Positions 40,247-47,938 of a stretch of 64,000 bases of DNA are shown piece after piece. The position numbers were made by a program, and so were the translations under genes. Numbering within the stretch: the first letter of the stretch is position 1; every line of letters begins with the position of its first letter. Below the pieces are notes generated by a model that saw only the letters and a program-made list of their open reading frames with translations, was not told where the DNA came from and did not search any database. This DNA comes from Nocardioides daeguensis (GTDB lineage Bacteria; Actinomycetota; Actinomycetes; Propionibacteriales; Nocardioidaceae), in NCBI RefSeq assembly GCF_019192965.1, contig NZ_JAHTKU010000002.1, positions 1 to 64,000 of the forward strand. Direction: 5' to 3'.

Positions 40247-41266
40247 ATGACCACCCCGACGCACTGCACCAGCTGCGGGCACGAGCTCGGGGTCGGCCGG
40301 TTCTGCACCAACTGCGGGCAGCCCGTTCCCGGCCGGCACCCGGAGGCCGCGCCCGTTGCGAGCGCACCCGTGGTCCCGCCGCCGACGGGCCAGCTGCCGC
40401 CCGCCGCGCGCTATCCCCTGTACGCCGACTCGCCGACCGCCCCGTCCGGTCCGCCCCCGCTGGCGCCGCCGGCCGTCCCGGCCGCCGTCACGCAGGTGGC
40501 TCCCCCGCCGCCCTCGGCTCCGCTCTCCCCGGCCCCTCCGCCGGCGGGCGGCTCGACGGCGCGAACGCGGCTGCCCTGGCTGCCCTGGCTGCTCGGGGTG
40601 GTCGTGCTCGCGCTGGTGGCCGGCATCGGTGCCTTCCTGCTGGTCAGCGCGGGGGACGACGACGGGTCCGCCCTCGAGCAGCGCGCCGAGGAGGCCGAGC
40701 CGTCCTCGCCGAGCGACACCGACCGGTCCGGCGAGCCACGGCCGGACAGCTCGGGAACCGGCGGCCCGGTCGAGGCTCCCGAGCCCGGCGACCTGCGCGA
40801 CCTGACCGCGACGGCGCGCGCCGAGGTGCCGGCCACGGCGCCGGCCTCCCGCGACCGGCAGAACAGGCCGGTCACCTATGTCGCCGACAACATGCTCGAC
40901 GGCCGCCCGCGCACGGCCTGGCGGATGCCCGGCGACGGCACCGGAACCACCCTCGTCCTCGACCTCGGCGCGGAGGTCGTGCTGACCGAGGTCGGCCTGG
41001 TCAACGGGTACGCCAAGATCGACGGTGCCGACAACTGGTACCGCGGCAACCGACGGATCCGCGCCGTGCAGTGGGAGTTCGACGACGGTACGCGGATCAC
41101 CCAGGAGCTCGGCGACCGGCCGAGCATGCAGCTGCAGCCGGTCGGCCCGGTGGCGACCACGACGGTCGTGCTCCACCTGGTCGAGGTCAGCGCGCCCGGC
41201 AAAGGGCCGGGCGGCCGGGACTTCACCGCGATCAGCGACCTCCGCCTGCGCGGCGCCCGCAGGTGA
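40247..41266 (+). CDS. Zinc-ribbon membrane protein with discoidin/NADase-type glycan-binding domain
   Basis: 339 residues. An N-terminal zinc ribbon (CTSCGHELGVGRFCTNCGQP, four Cys), a long Pro/Ala linker, one membrane helix (about residues 110-134), an acidic Ser/Pro stretch, and an extracytoplasmic C-terminal beta domain from about residue 195 (VADNMLDGRPRTAWRMPGDGTGTTLVLDLG, then EVGLVNGYAKIDGADNWY). The last domain matches the NADase-type glycan-binding / F5-8C-like group found in many actinobacterial envelope proteins. It may sense or bind envelope glycans. Its stop codon sits in the first of two terminator-like hairpins. Confidence 0.8.
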   Translation: MTTPTHCTSCGHELGVGRFCTNCGQPVPGRHPEAAPVASAPVVPPPTGQLPPAARYPLYADSPTAPSGPPPLAPPAVPAAVTQVAPPPPSAPLSPAPPPAGGSTARTRLPWLPWLLGVVVLALVAGIGAFLLVSAGDDDGSALEQRAEEAEPSSPSDTDRSGEPRPDSSGTGGPVEAPEPGDLRDLTATARAEVPATAPASRDRQNRPVTYVADNMLDGRPRTAWRMPGDGTGTTLVLDLGAEVVLTEVGLVNGYAKIDGADNWYRGNRRIRAVQWEFDDGTRITQELGDRPSMQLQPVGPVATTTVVLHLVEVSAPGKGPGGRDFTAISDLRLRGARR

Positions 41267-41314
41267 GCCTGCGAACCTGCGGGCAGCGCCGCAGGTGGGC
41301 CTGCGAACCTGCGG
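41255..41314. terminator. Two tandem hairpins between convergent genes
   Basis: Hairpin 1: 10-bp stem GCCCGCAGGT / ACCTGCGGGC (41255-41264, 41275-41284). Hairpin 2: 8-bp stem CCGCAGGT / ACCTGCGG (41289-41296, 41307-41314). Both have ten-base loops (GAGCCTGCGA, GGGCCTGCGA) and are near-duplicates 33-34 bases apart. They lie between the zinc-ribbon gene and aroG; no T tract. Confidence 0.6.
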
Positions 41315-41331
41315 AGAGCGCCGCGGGTTGA

Positions 41332-42669
41332 TCAGCGCTTCTGGAGCATGCCGGCCACCTGGAAGGCCAGCTCGAGCGACTGCACCCGGTTGAGGCGCGG
41401 GTCGACGACCGACTCGTAGCGGTGGGCCAGGCCCTGCTCGTCGAGCTCCTCGCCGCCGCCGACGATCTCGGTGACGTCGTCGCCGGTGTTCTCCACCAGG
41501 ATGCCGGCCGGGACGGTGCCGAGTGCGTGGTGCACGTCGAAGAACCCCTGCACCTCGTCGAGGACGTCCTCGAAGCGGCGGGTCTTGTAGCCGTTGGACG
41601 TCTCGAAGGTGTTGCCGTGCATCGCGTCGCACACCCAGGCGACGTCGACGCCCTCGGCGGTGACCTTCTCGACCAACGACGGCAGGCCGTCGCGGATCTT
41701 GCCGGCGCCGAAGCGGGTGATGAAGGTGAGCCGGCCCGCCTCGTTGGTCGGGTTGAGCTTCGCGGCGAGGGCGAGCGCGTCGTCGGCCGTCGCGGTCGGG
41801 CCGAGCTTGCAGCCGATCGGGTTGCTGATGTGACTGAAGTACTCGACGTGCGCGCCGTCGAGCTGGCGGGTGCGCTCGCCGATCCAGACCATGTGGCCCG
41901 AGACGTTGTAGGGCTTCTCGGTGCGCGAGTCGATGCGGGTCATGGCGTGCTCGTACTCCAGCAGCAGCGCCTCGTGGGAGGAGTAGAAGTCGACCCGGTG
42001 GAACTCCTCGGGGTCGGCGCCGATCGCCTTCATGAAGGTCAGTGCCCGGTCGATCTCGGCTGCCATCGCCTCGTAGTGCTGGCCCACGGGGCTGTTGCGG
42101 ACGAACTCGGAGTTCCAGGTGTGCACCTGGCGCAGGTCGGCGTACCCGCCGGTCGTGAAGGCACGAACGAGGTTCAGCGTCGACGCCGAGGCGTGGTAGA
42201 CGTCGAGCAGCCGCTGCGGGTCGGGCCGACGCGACTCGGGGGTGAACTCGACGCCGTTGACCGCGTCGCCACGGTAGGCCGGCAGGGTGACGCCGTCACG
42301 CGTCTCGGTGTCGGAGGAGCGGGGCTTGGCGTACTGGCCGGCGAGGCGGCCGACCTTCACCACAGGCACCGACGCGGCATAGGTCAGCACCACCGCCATC
42401 TGCAGCAGCACGCGCAGCTTGTTGCGGGTGTTGTCGGCCGTCGCGTCGACGAAGGTCTCGGCGCAGTCACCGCCCTGGAGCAGGAACGCCTCGCCCCGGC
42501 TGGCGGCCGCGATCTTCGCCTTCAGCTCGTCGCACTCGCCGGCAAACACCAGCGGAGGCAGCGTGCGCAGTCGCGCGACCGCCGCGGCCAGGGCCGCAGG
42601 GTCGTCGTACGACGGCTGCTGCTTCGCTCCGATGGCGTGCAACTGCTCGAGGGACGGAAGGCTGGTCAC
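41332..42669 (-). CDS. aroG: Class II DAHP synthase
   Basis: 3-deoxy-D-arabino-heptulosonate-7-phosphate synthase, first step of the shikimate pathway; 445 residues. Class II (plant/mycobacterial) features: LVFAGECDELKAKIA, FLLQGGDCAETFVD (metal-site Cys), GRLAGQYAKPRSS, SHEALLLEYEHAMTR, GERTRQLDGAHVEYFSHISNPIGCKLGP, WVCDAMHGNTFE, and HLEvariant GVSHDDVTEIVGGG. GTG start six bases after TACGAT, a leaderless-type promoter. It is the aroG of the mycobacterial pknL-aroG neighbourhood. Confidence 0.95.
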   Translation of the reverse strand: MTSLPSLEQLHAIGAKQQPSYDDPAALAAAVARLRTLPPLVFAGECDELKAKIAAASRGEAFLLQGGDCAETFVDATADNTRNKLRVLLQMAVVLTYAASVPVVKVGRLAGQYAKPRSSDTETRDGVTLPAYRGDAVNGVEFTPESRRPDPQRLLDVYHASASTLNLVRAFTTGGYADLRQVHTWNSEFVRNSPVGQHYEAMAAEIDRALTFMKAIGADPEEFHRVDFYSSHEALLLEYEHAMTRIDSRTEKPYNVSGHMVWIGERTRQLDGAHVEYFSHISNPIGCKLGPTATADDALALAAKLNPTNEAGRLTFITRFGAGKIRDGLPSLVEKVTAEGVDVAWVCDAMHGNTFETSNGYKTRRFEDVLDEVQGFFDVHHALGTVPAGILVENTGDDVTEIVGGGEELDEQGLAHRYESVVDPRLNRVQSLELAFQVAGMLQKR

Positions 42670-42675
42670 CGCCCA

Positions 42676-42681
42676 ATCGTA
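42676..42681 (-). promoter_or_regulatory. Leaderless-type -10 box of aroG
   Basis: TACGAT followed by six bases (TGGGCG) and the GTG at 42669. Confidence 0.55.
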
Positions 42682-42689
42682 CCCAGTGC

Positions 42690-44138
42690 TCAGTCACGGG
42701 TCGGATCGACGTCCACGGGCCCGACCCCAACGACCGGTCCGGCCCCGGGCTTGTGGATCAGCCGGGTCACCAGCCACAGCGCGACGCCGATCCCGAGCAG
42801 GCCGGCGGCGATGCGGTACTGGATCAGGTCGGCCTCGAGCCGGGCCCACGGGCCGAGCAGGTAGGCGCAGAGCAGGGCGCCGAGCACGGGCGCCACCGTG
42901 GGTGCCCGGAAGCCGGTGCCGGGCTCGCGACGCAGCACCAGGCAGGCGAGGTTGACGACGGCGAAGACGGCGAGGAGCAGCAGCGCCGTCGTACCGGACA
43001 GGGCGCCGACGATGGTGCTGCTCGAGCCGAGCCGGACGTAGGTGATCAGCCCGAGGGCCAGCAGGGTCGTGAAGCCGATGGCGACGTACGGCGAGCGGCG
43101 GCCGGGCAGCACCTTGCCGAGCACCGGCGGGAGCACGTGCTGCTGGGCCATGCCGTAGATCAGCCGGCTGGCCATCAGCATGTTGATCAGCGCGGTGTTG
43201 GCGACGGCGAAGACGGTGAGGAACGGGAAGAGGTCGTCGATCGGCAGGTCCGGGGCCCCGATCTTCACGACGTCGATGAGGATGCCCGCCTCGGCGTTGC
43301 TCGGCGTACCGATCCGGTCGGCGGGGATCACGGCGACGACCGAGACCGCCACCAGCACGTAGAGGAGGACCGCGATCCCGAGCCCGGTGAGCATCATCCG
43401 CGGGAAGACCCGTTCGGGGTCCCTGGTCTCCTCGACCATGTTGACCGAGTCCTCGAAGCCCACCATCGAGAAGAACGCGATGGCCGTCGCGACGGTGACC
43501 GCCAGGAACAGGCCCTTGTCGTCGGGGCTCTCGAAGACCGTGACCCGGTCGAGATTGCCCTCGCCCTTGCCGATCACCCACAAGGCGATGCCGATCACGA
43601 TCACCAGCGCGGCCATCTCGACCACCGTGAGCACGACGTTGAAGCGCACGCTCTCCCCCACACCACGCAGGTTGACCAGCGCGAGCAGCACCATGAACGC
43701 GAGGGCGACCACGAGCACGAGCTCGTTGCTCGGCCCATCGTTGCCGAGGCCGATCAGCAGGTTGGAGGCGAGCAGGCCCGAGGACGTCGAGGCGCTCGTG
43801 ATGCCCGAGCAGACGACGGTGTAGCCAACCAGGAAGGTGACGAAGGGCAGCCCGAACGCCCTGTGCGCGTAGAGCGCCGCACCCGCCGCCTGCGGATACT
43901 TGGTGACCAGCTCGAGATAGGAGAACGCGGTCAGCGTGGCGATCGCGAAGGCCACCAGGAACGGCAGCCAGGCGATCCCGCCGACCTGTCCGGCGAGCCG
44001 CCCAGTCACGGCGTACACACCCGCGCCGAGGATGTCGCCGACGATGAACAGCAGCAGCAGACCGGGACCGAGGACCCGTCGCAGCTCCGGCTGACGACGG
44101 TGCCCCGACGTGGCGGCACCCGTGGTCTCCGTGGCCAT
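42690..44138 (-). CDS. APC-family amino acid permease
   Basis: 482 residues with twelve hydrophobic segments. The first helix region has the APC signature GPGLLLLFIVGDILGAGVYAVTGRLAGQVGG, and the sixth has FFSMVGFEDSVNMVEETRDPERVFPRMM. It imports or exchanges amino acids or polyamines; the substrate is unknown. I chose the ATG at 44138 (purine-rich AAGGGG upstream); a longer frame of 25 codons lacks membrane character. Stops 20 bases before the aroG start. Confidence 0.9.
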   Translation of the reverse strand: MATETTGAATSGHRRQPELRRVLGPGLLLLFIVGDILGAGVYAVTGRLAGQVGGIAWLPFLVAFAIATLTAFSYLELVTKYPQAAGAALYAHRAFGLPFVTFLVGYTVVCSGITSASTSSGLLASNLLIGLGNDGPSNELVLVVALAFMVLLALVNLRGVGESVRFNVVLTVVEMAALVIVIGIALWVIGKGEGNLDRVTVFESPDDKGLFLAVTVATAIAFFSMVGFEDSVNMVEETRDPERVFPRMMLTGLGIAVLLYVLVAVSVVAVIPADRIGTPSNAEAGILIDVVKIGAPDLPIDDLFPFLTVFAVANTALINMLMASRLIYGMAQQHVLPPVLGKVLPGRRSPYVAIGFTTLLALGLITYVRLGSSSTIVGALSGTTALLLLAVFAVVNLACLVLRREPGTGFRAPTVAPVLGALLCAYLLGPWARLEADLIQYRIAAGLLGIGVALWLVTRLIHKPGAGPVVGVGPVDVDPTRD

Positions 44139-44178
44139 CAGATGTCGCCCCTTCCCGCGCCCCGACCCGGCTCGCGCC

Positions 44179-44817
44179 TCACCTTCGCGCAGACCGGTGC
44201 GGAACGGAAGCACCTGCCGGCTCGGCCGGCATGTCGCCGGCCGGCACCCGGGCGACGTCGAGGTCCGCCAGCAGGCCCAGGAACGCCCGGGCGAACGGGT
44301 TGGCGGTGGTCCTCGACGCCACGGCGCGCCAGTCCACCTGCTCGCGAACGGCCCGCGCCACGGGAAGCACCGCGGTGAAGTCGCAGGCGTGCTCCTCGAG
44401 CGAGCCGAGCTTGTCGGCCATCAGCACGGTCGCGGAGAGCACCGGCATCCGCACCGACTCCACCTCGATCTCCTCGGCGTCGCCGAAGCGGGAGCGCCGG
44501 ATCGGCTCGTTGCGCACCCGGAAGATGACGTCGACCATCGCCTGGTCGACGAACACCTTGAACAGCCAGTCCTCCGGCGGCTGCACGACGTCCAACCCGC
44601 TCTCGGCGAGGACCTCCGCCACCCGGGCGGCGTCCTCCTCGGCGATCATGAAGTCGACGTCGTGGTCGGGCTCGGGGCCGCCTCGGGCCCACAGGCCGTA
44701 GCCGCCCGCGAGAGCGAACGGCACACCCGTCTCCTTGAGCAGCACCGCCACCAGCTTCAACGCCTCCCGCAGACGCCGGGGGCCGTTGGCGCCCTCCCCA
44801 GCCTCGCCCACCGTCAT
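44179..44817 (-). CDS. Nucleotidyltransferase-fold protein
   Basis: 212 residues. An N-terminal pol-beta-like NTase core: LAGGYGLWARGGPEPDHDVDFMIAEEDAARV (GG at the phosphate loop and the DxD pair at DVD), then FKVFVDQAMVDVIFRV with the third acidic residue. This looks like a minimal nucleotidyltransferase of the AbiEii/MNT-like type, sometimes an antitoxin or toxin partner, but no partner HEPN gene adjoins it. The start is either the ATG at 44817 or the GTG two codons later; GAGGAG sits immediately upstream, which favours the GTG. Its promoter lies in the palindromic gap before the EEP gene. Confidence 0.75.
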   Translation of the reverse strand: MTVGEAGEGANGPRRLREALKLVAVLLKETGVPFALAGGYGLWARGGPEPDHDVDFMIAEEDAARVAEVLAESGLDVVQPPEDWLFKVFVDQAMVDVIFRVRNEPIRRSRFGDAEEIEVESVRMPVLSATVLMADKLGSLEEHACDFTAVLPVARAVREQVDWRAVASRTTANPFARAFLGLLADLDVARVPAGDMPAEPAGASVPHRSARR

Positions 44818-44820
44818 CTC

Positions 44821-44881
44821 CTCGTGCTCGTGCGGCGAGCACGAGGTACCCGCCCGGGTGGGAGCCATCCGGGCGGGTACC
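44821..44881. promoter_or_regulatory. Two palindromes in the divergent NTase/EEP promoter region
   Basis: CTCGTGCTCG / CGAGCACGAG (10-bp stem, 5-base loop, 44821-44845) directly followed by GGTACCCGCCCGG / CCGGGCGGGTACC (13-bp stem, 11-base loop, 44845-44881). They occupy almost the entire 73-base gap between divergent starts. Confidence 0.75.
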
Positions 44882-44890
44882 TGCTGCGCG

Positions 44891-45658
44891 ATGCGCATCG
44901 TGACCTTCAACATCCTGGGCGGTCGCACCCAGCACGACGACGAGGTCGACGTGGACGTGCTGCGGGACGCGATCCGCGACCTGGACCCTGACGTGCTGGC
45001 CCTGCAGGAGGTCGACCACCTGCTCCACCGCTCGGGCCACGCGGACCTGACCGCCCTCTCCGCCGAGGCGATGGGCGCGACCGACCACCGCTTCGTCGCC
45101 GCGCTCGCCGGCAGCCCGGGGGCCACCTGGACCGCCGCGACCGGCGACGAGCAGCCGCACGACGCGGCGTACGGCATCGCGCTGCTGAGCCGGCTCCCGG
45201 TGACCGGCTGGCAGGTCCTGCGTCTGCCGGCGGTCGCGGCGCCGCTGCCGATGTGGTTCCCCGGACAGGCCACCCCGACCTGGGTCCGCGACGAGCCCAG
45301 GGTCGCGGTGACCGCGACCCTGGCCGCCCATGGTGGACAGGTGAGCGTCGCGACGACCCACCTGTCGTTCGTGCGTTGGTGGAACGGGCGTCAGCTGCGC
45401 CGCCTGGTGCGCTCGCTCTCCGGAGCCCCTCGCCCGCTGGTGCTGACCGGAGACCTCAACATGGGCGTCGAGCGTGCTGCGCGGATCTCCGGCCTGCACC
45501 CCCTGGCCACCCACCCGACCTTCCCTGCGGACCACCCGGTCGAGCAGCTGGACCACGTCCTCGCGGATCCGGCCCTGCCGGCCGTCGCCGAGGCCCGCCG
45601 GATGCAGCTCTCCGACCACCGTGCCCTCGTCGTCGACGTCGAACCCGTCAGTCGCTGA
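44891..45658 (+). CDS. Endonuclease/exonuclease/phosphatase (EEP) family protein
   Basis: 255 residues covering one EEP domain. N-terminal MRIVTFNILGGR with VLALQEVDHLLHRSG (metal-binding Asn and Glu), central TTHLSF, LTGDLNMG, and the C-terminal LSDHRALVVDV (catalytic Asp-His). Family members cleave phosphodiesters in DNA, RNA or lipids. No signal peptide is visible. The ATG at 44891 is directly after the second palindrome and no ribosome site is evident, which suggests a leaderless mRNA. Confidence 0.85.
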   Translation: MRIVTFNILGGRTQHDDEVDVDVLRDAIRDLDPDVLALQEVDHLLHRSGHADLTALSAEAMGATDHRFVAALAGSPGATWTAATGDEQPHDAAYGIALLSRLPVTGWQVLRLPAVAAPLPMWFPGQATPTWVRDEPRVAVTATLAAHGGQVSVATTHLSFVRWWNGRQLRRLVRSLSGAPRPLVLTGDLNMGVERAARISGLHPLATHPTFPADHPVEQLDHVLADPALPAVAEARRMQLSDHRALVVDVEPVSR

Positions 45659-46863
45659 GCGGAACGCCCCGCACCACGACCTGCACGGGCCGGCCCAGGG
45701 CGTCGGGCTCCGCGGCCAGGTCGCCGTCGACCACGAGCAGGTCGGCGGCCAGACCCGGCCGCAGGACGCCGGTCTCGGCGGCGAGGCCGCACGCGCGCGC
45801 CGCACCCGACGTGCCGGCGGCGAGCGCCTCGCGGAGCGGCCAGCCGGCCGTGACCAGGTCGAGCACCGCGCGCCACGCGTTGCCGTGCGCCTTCACCGGC
45901 CCGGCGCCCGCGTCGACACCCGGCACGACCCGCACCCCATGAGCGCGCATCCGACCGACGTCGACGTAACGCTGCGCGTAGAACTCGTCGATGCCGACCC
46001 CGAGGTGCTCCATGATCGCGAGGACGGCCGGGGGCGGCGCAGACATCCGGTCCAGCACCGCGCGGTCGTTCCCCATCGTCGGGTCGACCGCGACGCCGGC
46101 GGCCGCCGTGCGGTCGAGCAGGTCGTCGCTCAGCACCGCACCGCACTGCGTGACCCCGGTGAAGTGCTCGATCCCGTCGACGCCCGCCGCGAGCGCGACC
46201 TCGATCGCCACCGCCGAATGCGCGTGCGCGAGCACCGGGAGGCCACAGCCGTGCGCGGTCTCGACCACCACCCTCAGCGAGTCCACGCCGAACTGGGCAC
46301 CCACCATGTCGCTGCCGGAGGTGAGGAAGCCGCCACCGGCCATCACCTTGACCACGTCGACACCTCGCTCGGCGCGCTCGAGGACGGCGCAGCGCAGCTC
46401 GTCGTCGGTCGCGGCCTCGCCCCCGAGGAAGTGACAGTGGCCGCCCGGCGTCGTCAGTGGCGGCCCGGCCGCGACGATGCGGGGCAAACCCCGGGCCGCG
46501 GGCGTCGCGGAAGGACAGCGTGCGATAGCCGCGGTCCCCGAGGTCGCGCACCGTCGTCACCCCGGCGGCGACCTGCGCCGCCAGGGAGCGGGTGGTCTGG
46601 GCGTCGATCGCATCGGCCTCCAGCACGCCGACCCGTTCCAGCGCACCGACGCCGCCGTCGGAGACCAGGTGCACGTGGGCGTCGAGGAGGCCGGGCAGCA
46701 GCGTGCCGGCGTACGACGTCACGGGACAGTCGTGCGGCACGGCGAAGCCCGCCGGCTCGACACCGACGATCCGGTCGCCCTCCACCAGCACCGTCGCCCC
46801 GCCGGGCAGGAACCGAGTGCCGTCGAACGCGCGGGCAGCGCGCCACGCCTGCACGTCTTCCAT
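45648..46863 (-). pseudogene. Amidohydrolase, frameshifted
   Basis: The first part (from ATG 46863, MEDVQAW) has the N-terminal amidohydrolase features TLLPGLLDAHVHLVSDGG (metal HxH) and VAAGVTTVRDLGDRGYRTLSFRDARG. The rest continues one frame over: LPRIVAAGPPLTTPGGH, VVKVMAGGGFLTSGSD, LAHAHSAVAIEVALAAGVDGIEHFTG and RVVPGVDAGAGPVKAHG, to the stop at 45648. Together they form an uninterrupted imidazolonepropionase/prolidase-like amidohydrolase of about 405 residues. The shift lies near 46485-46492 in GGGGTTTGCCCC, where one base too many is present. Either a real lesion or a homopolymer error; without the shift both halves are in good condition. The unshifted frame reads Arg-rich nonsense for hundreds of codons. 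Confidence 0.8.
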
Positions 46864-46900
46864 GGTGCGCCCGCCGCGGGCGCGTGTCACGACCCCGGGA

Positions 46901-47929
46901 TCAGCCGAAGAAGACCTGGGCCTCGGCGTACTCCTGGGCACTGACCAGCTTGAGCGCTCCGGTGGCCTCCGCCAACGGCACCCGCACGATGGAGGTGCCG
47001 CGCAGCGCCACCATCACGCCGTACTCGCCGTCGGCCACGGCGTCGATCGCCTGCAACCCGCAGCGGGTCGCCAGCCAGCGGTCGAACGCCGAGGGCGTGC
47101 CGCCGCGCTGGATGTGCCCGAGGACGACCGCGCGGGCCTCCTTGCCGGTGCGCACCTCGATCTCGTGGGCGAGGCGGTCGCCGATGCCGCCGAGGCGGAC
47201 GTGCCCGAACGCGTCCTTCTCACCGCTGACCAGCGTCATGCCGGTGCCGTCGGCGGGGACGGCACCCTCCGAGACCACGATGATCGGGGCGTACTCGCTC
47301 CGGAAGCGGGTCTCGACGTGGGCGCAGACCGCCTCCACGTCGAACGGGACCTCGGGGATGAGGACGGCGCTCGCTCCCCCGGCGATGCCGGCGTGCAGCG
47401 CGATCCAGCCCGCGTGGCGGCCCATCACCTCCACGACGAGCACCCGGTGGTGCGACTCCGCGGTGGTGTGCAGCCGGTCGATCGCCTCGGTCGCGATGTT
47501 GACCGCGGTGTCGAAGCCGAAGGTGAAGTCGGTCCCGGACAGGTCGTTGTCGATCGTCTTCGGTACGCCGACCACCGCGACCCCCAGGTCGGCCAGCCTG
47601 GTCGCGACGCCCAAGGTGTCCTCCCCGCCGATGGCGACCAACGCGTCGACTCCTGCGGCGGCGAGGTTGTCCTTGATCCGCTCGACGCCTCCCTCGACCG
47701 CGAACGGGTTGGTGCGCGAGGAGCCGAGGATGGTGCCTCCGCGGGGCAGGATCCCGCGGCACTGCTCGATGCCGAGCGGCACGGTCGCGCCCTCGAGCGG
47801 GCCGCGCCAGCCGTCACGGAAGCCGACGAACTCGAACCCGTGGTCCTTCACCCCCCTCCGCACCACGGCCCGGATCACCGCGTTCAGGCCCGGGCAGTCA
47901 CCTCCGCCGGTCAGCACTCCGACACGCAT
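46901..47929 (-). CDS. pfkA: 6-phosphofructokinase, PPi-type residues
   Basis: 342 residues, group III PFK. N-terminal VGVLTGGGDCPGLNAVIRAVV; nucleotide/phosphoryl site LVAIGGEDTLGVATRLADLG; PKTIDNDLSGTDFTFGFDTAV; VVEVMGRHAGWIALHAG; HIQRGGTPSAFDRWLATRCG. The residue after GGE is Asp where ATP-dependent enzymes have Gly, and Lys is present in PKTIDND; together these mark pyrophosphate-dependent or dual-substrate enzymes. It catalyses fructose-6-P phosphorylation in glycolysis, likely reversible with PPi. ATG start; nine bases upstream of the ABC ATPase gene stop, same strand. Confidence 0.92.
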   Translation of the reverse strand: MRVGVLTGGGDCPGLNAVIRAVVRRGVKDHGFEFVGFRDGWRGPLEGATVPLGIEQCRGILPRGGTILGSSRTNPFAVEGGVERIKDNLAAAGVDALVAIGGEDTLGVATRLADLGVAVVGVPKTIDNDLSGTDFTFGFDTAVNIATEAIDRLHTTAESHHRVLVVEVMGRHAGWIALHAGIAGGASAVLIPEVPFDVEAVCAHVETRFRSEYAPIIVVSEGAVPADGTGMTLVSGEKDAFGHVRLGGIGDRLAHEIEVRTGKEARAVVLGHIQRGGTPSAFDRWLATRCGLQAIDAVADGEYGVMVALRGTSIVRVPLAEATGALKLVSAQEYAEAQVFFG

Positions 47930-47938
47930 GGCTTCAAA

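Noticed and set aside
44179-44817. Nucleotidyltransferase as antitoxin of a HEPN-MNT pair
   Set aside because: No HEPN gene adjoins it; the only HEPN gene here is 14 kb away in the SOS operon.
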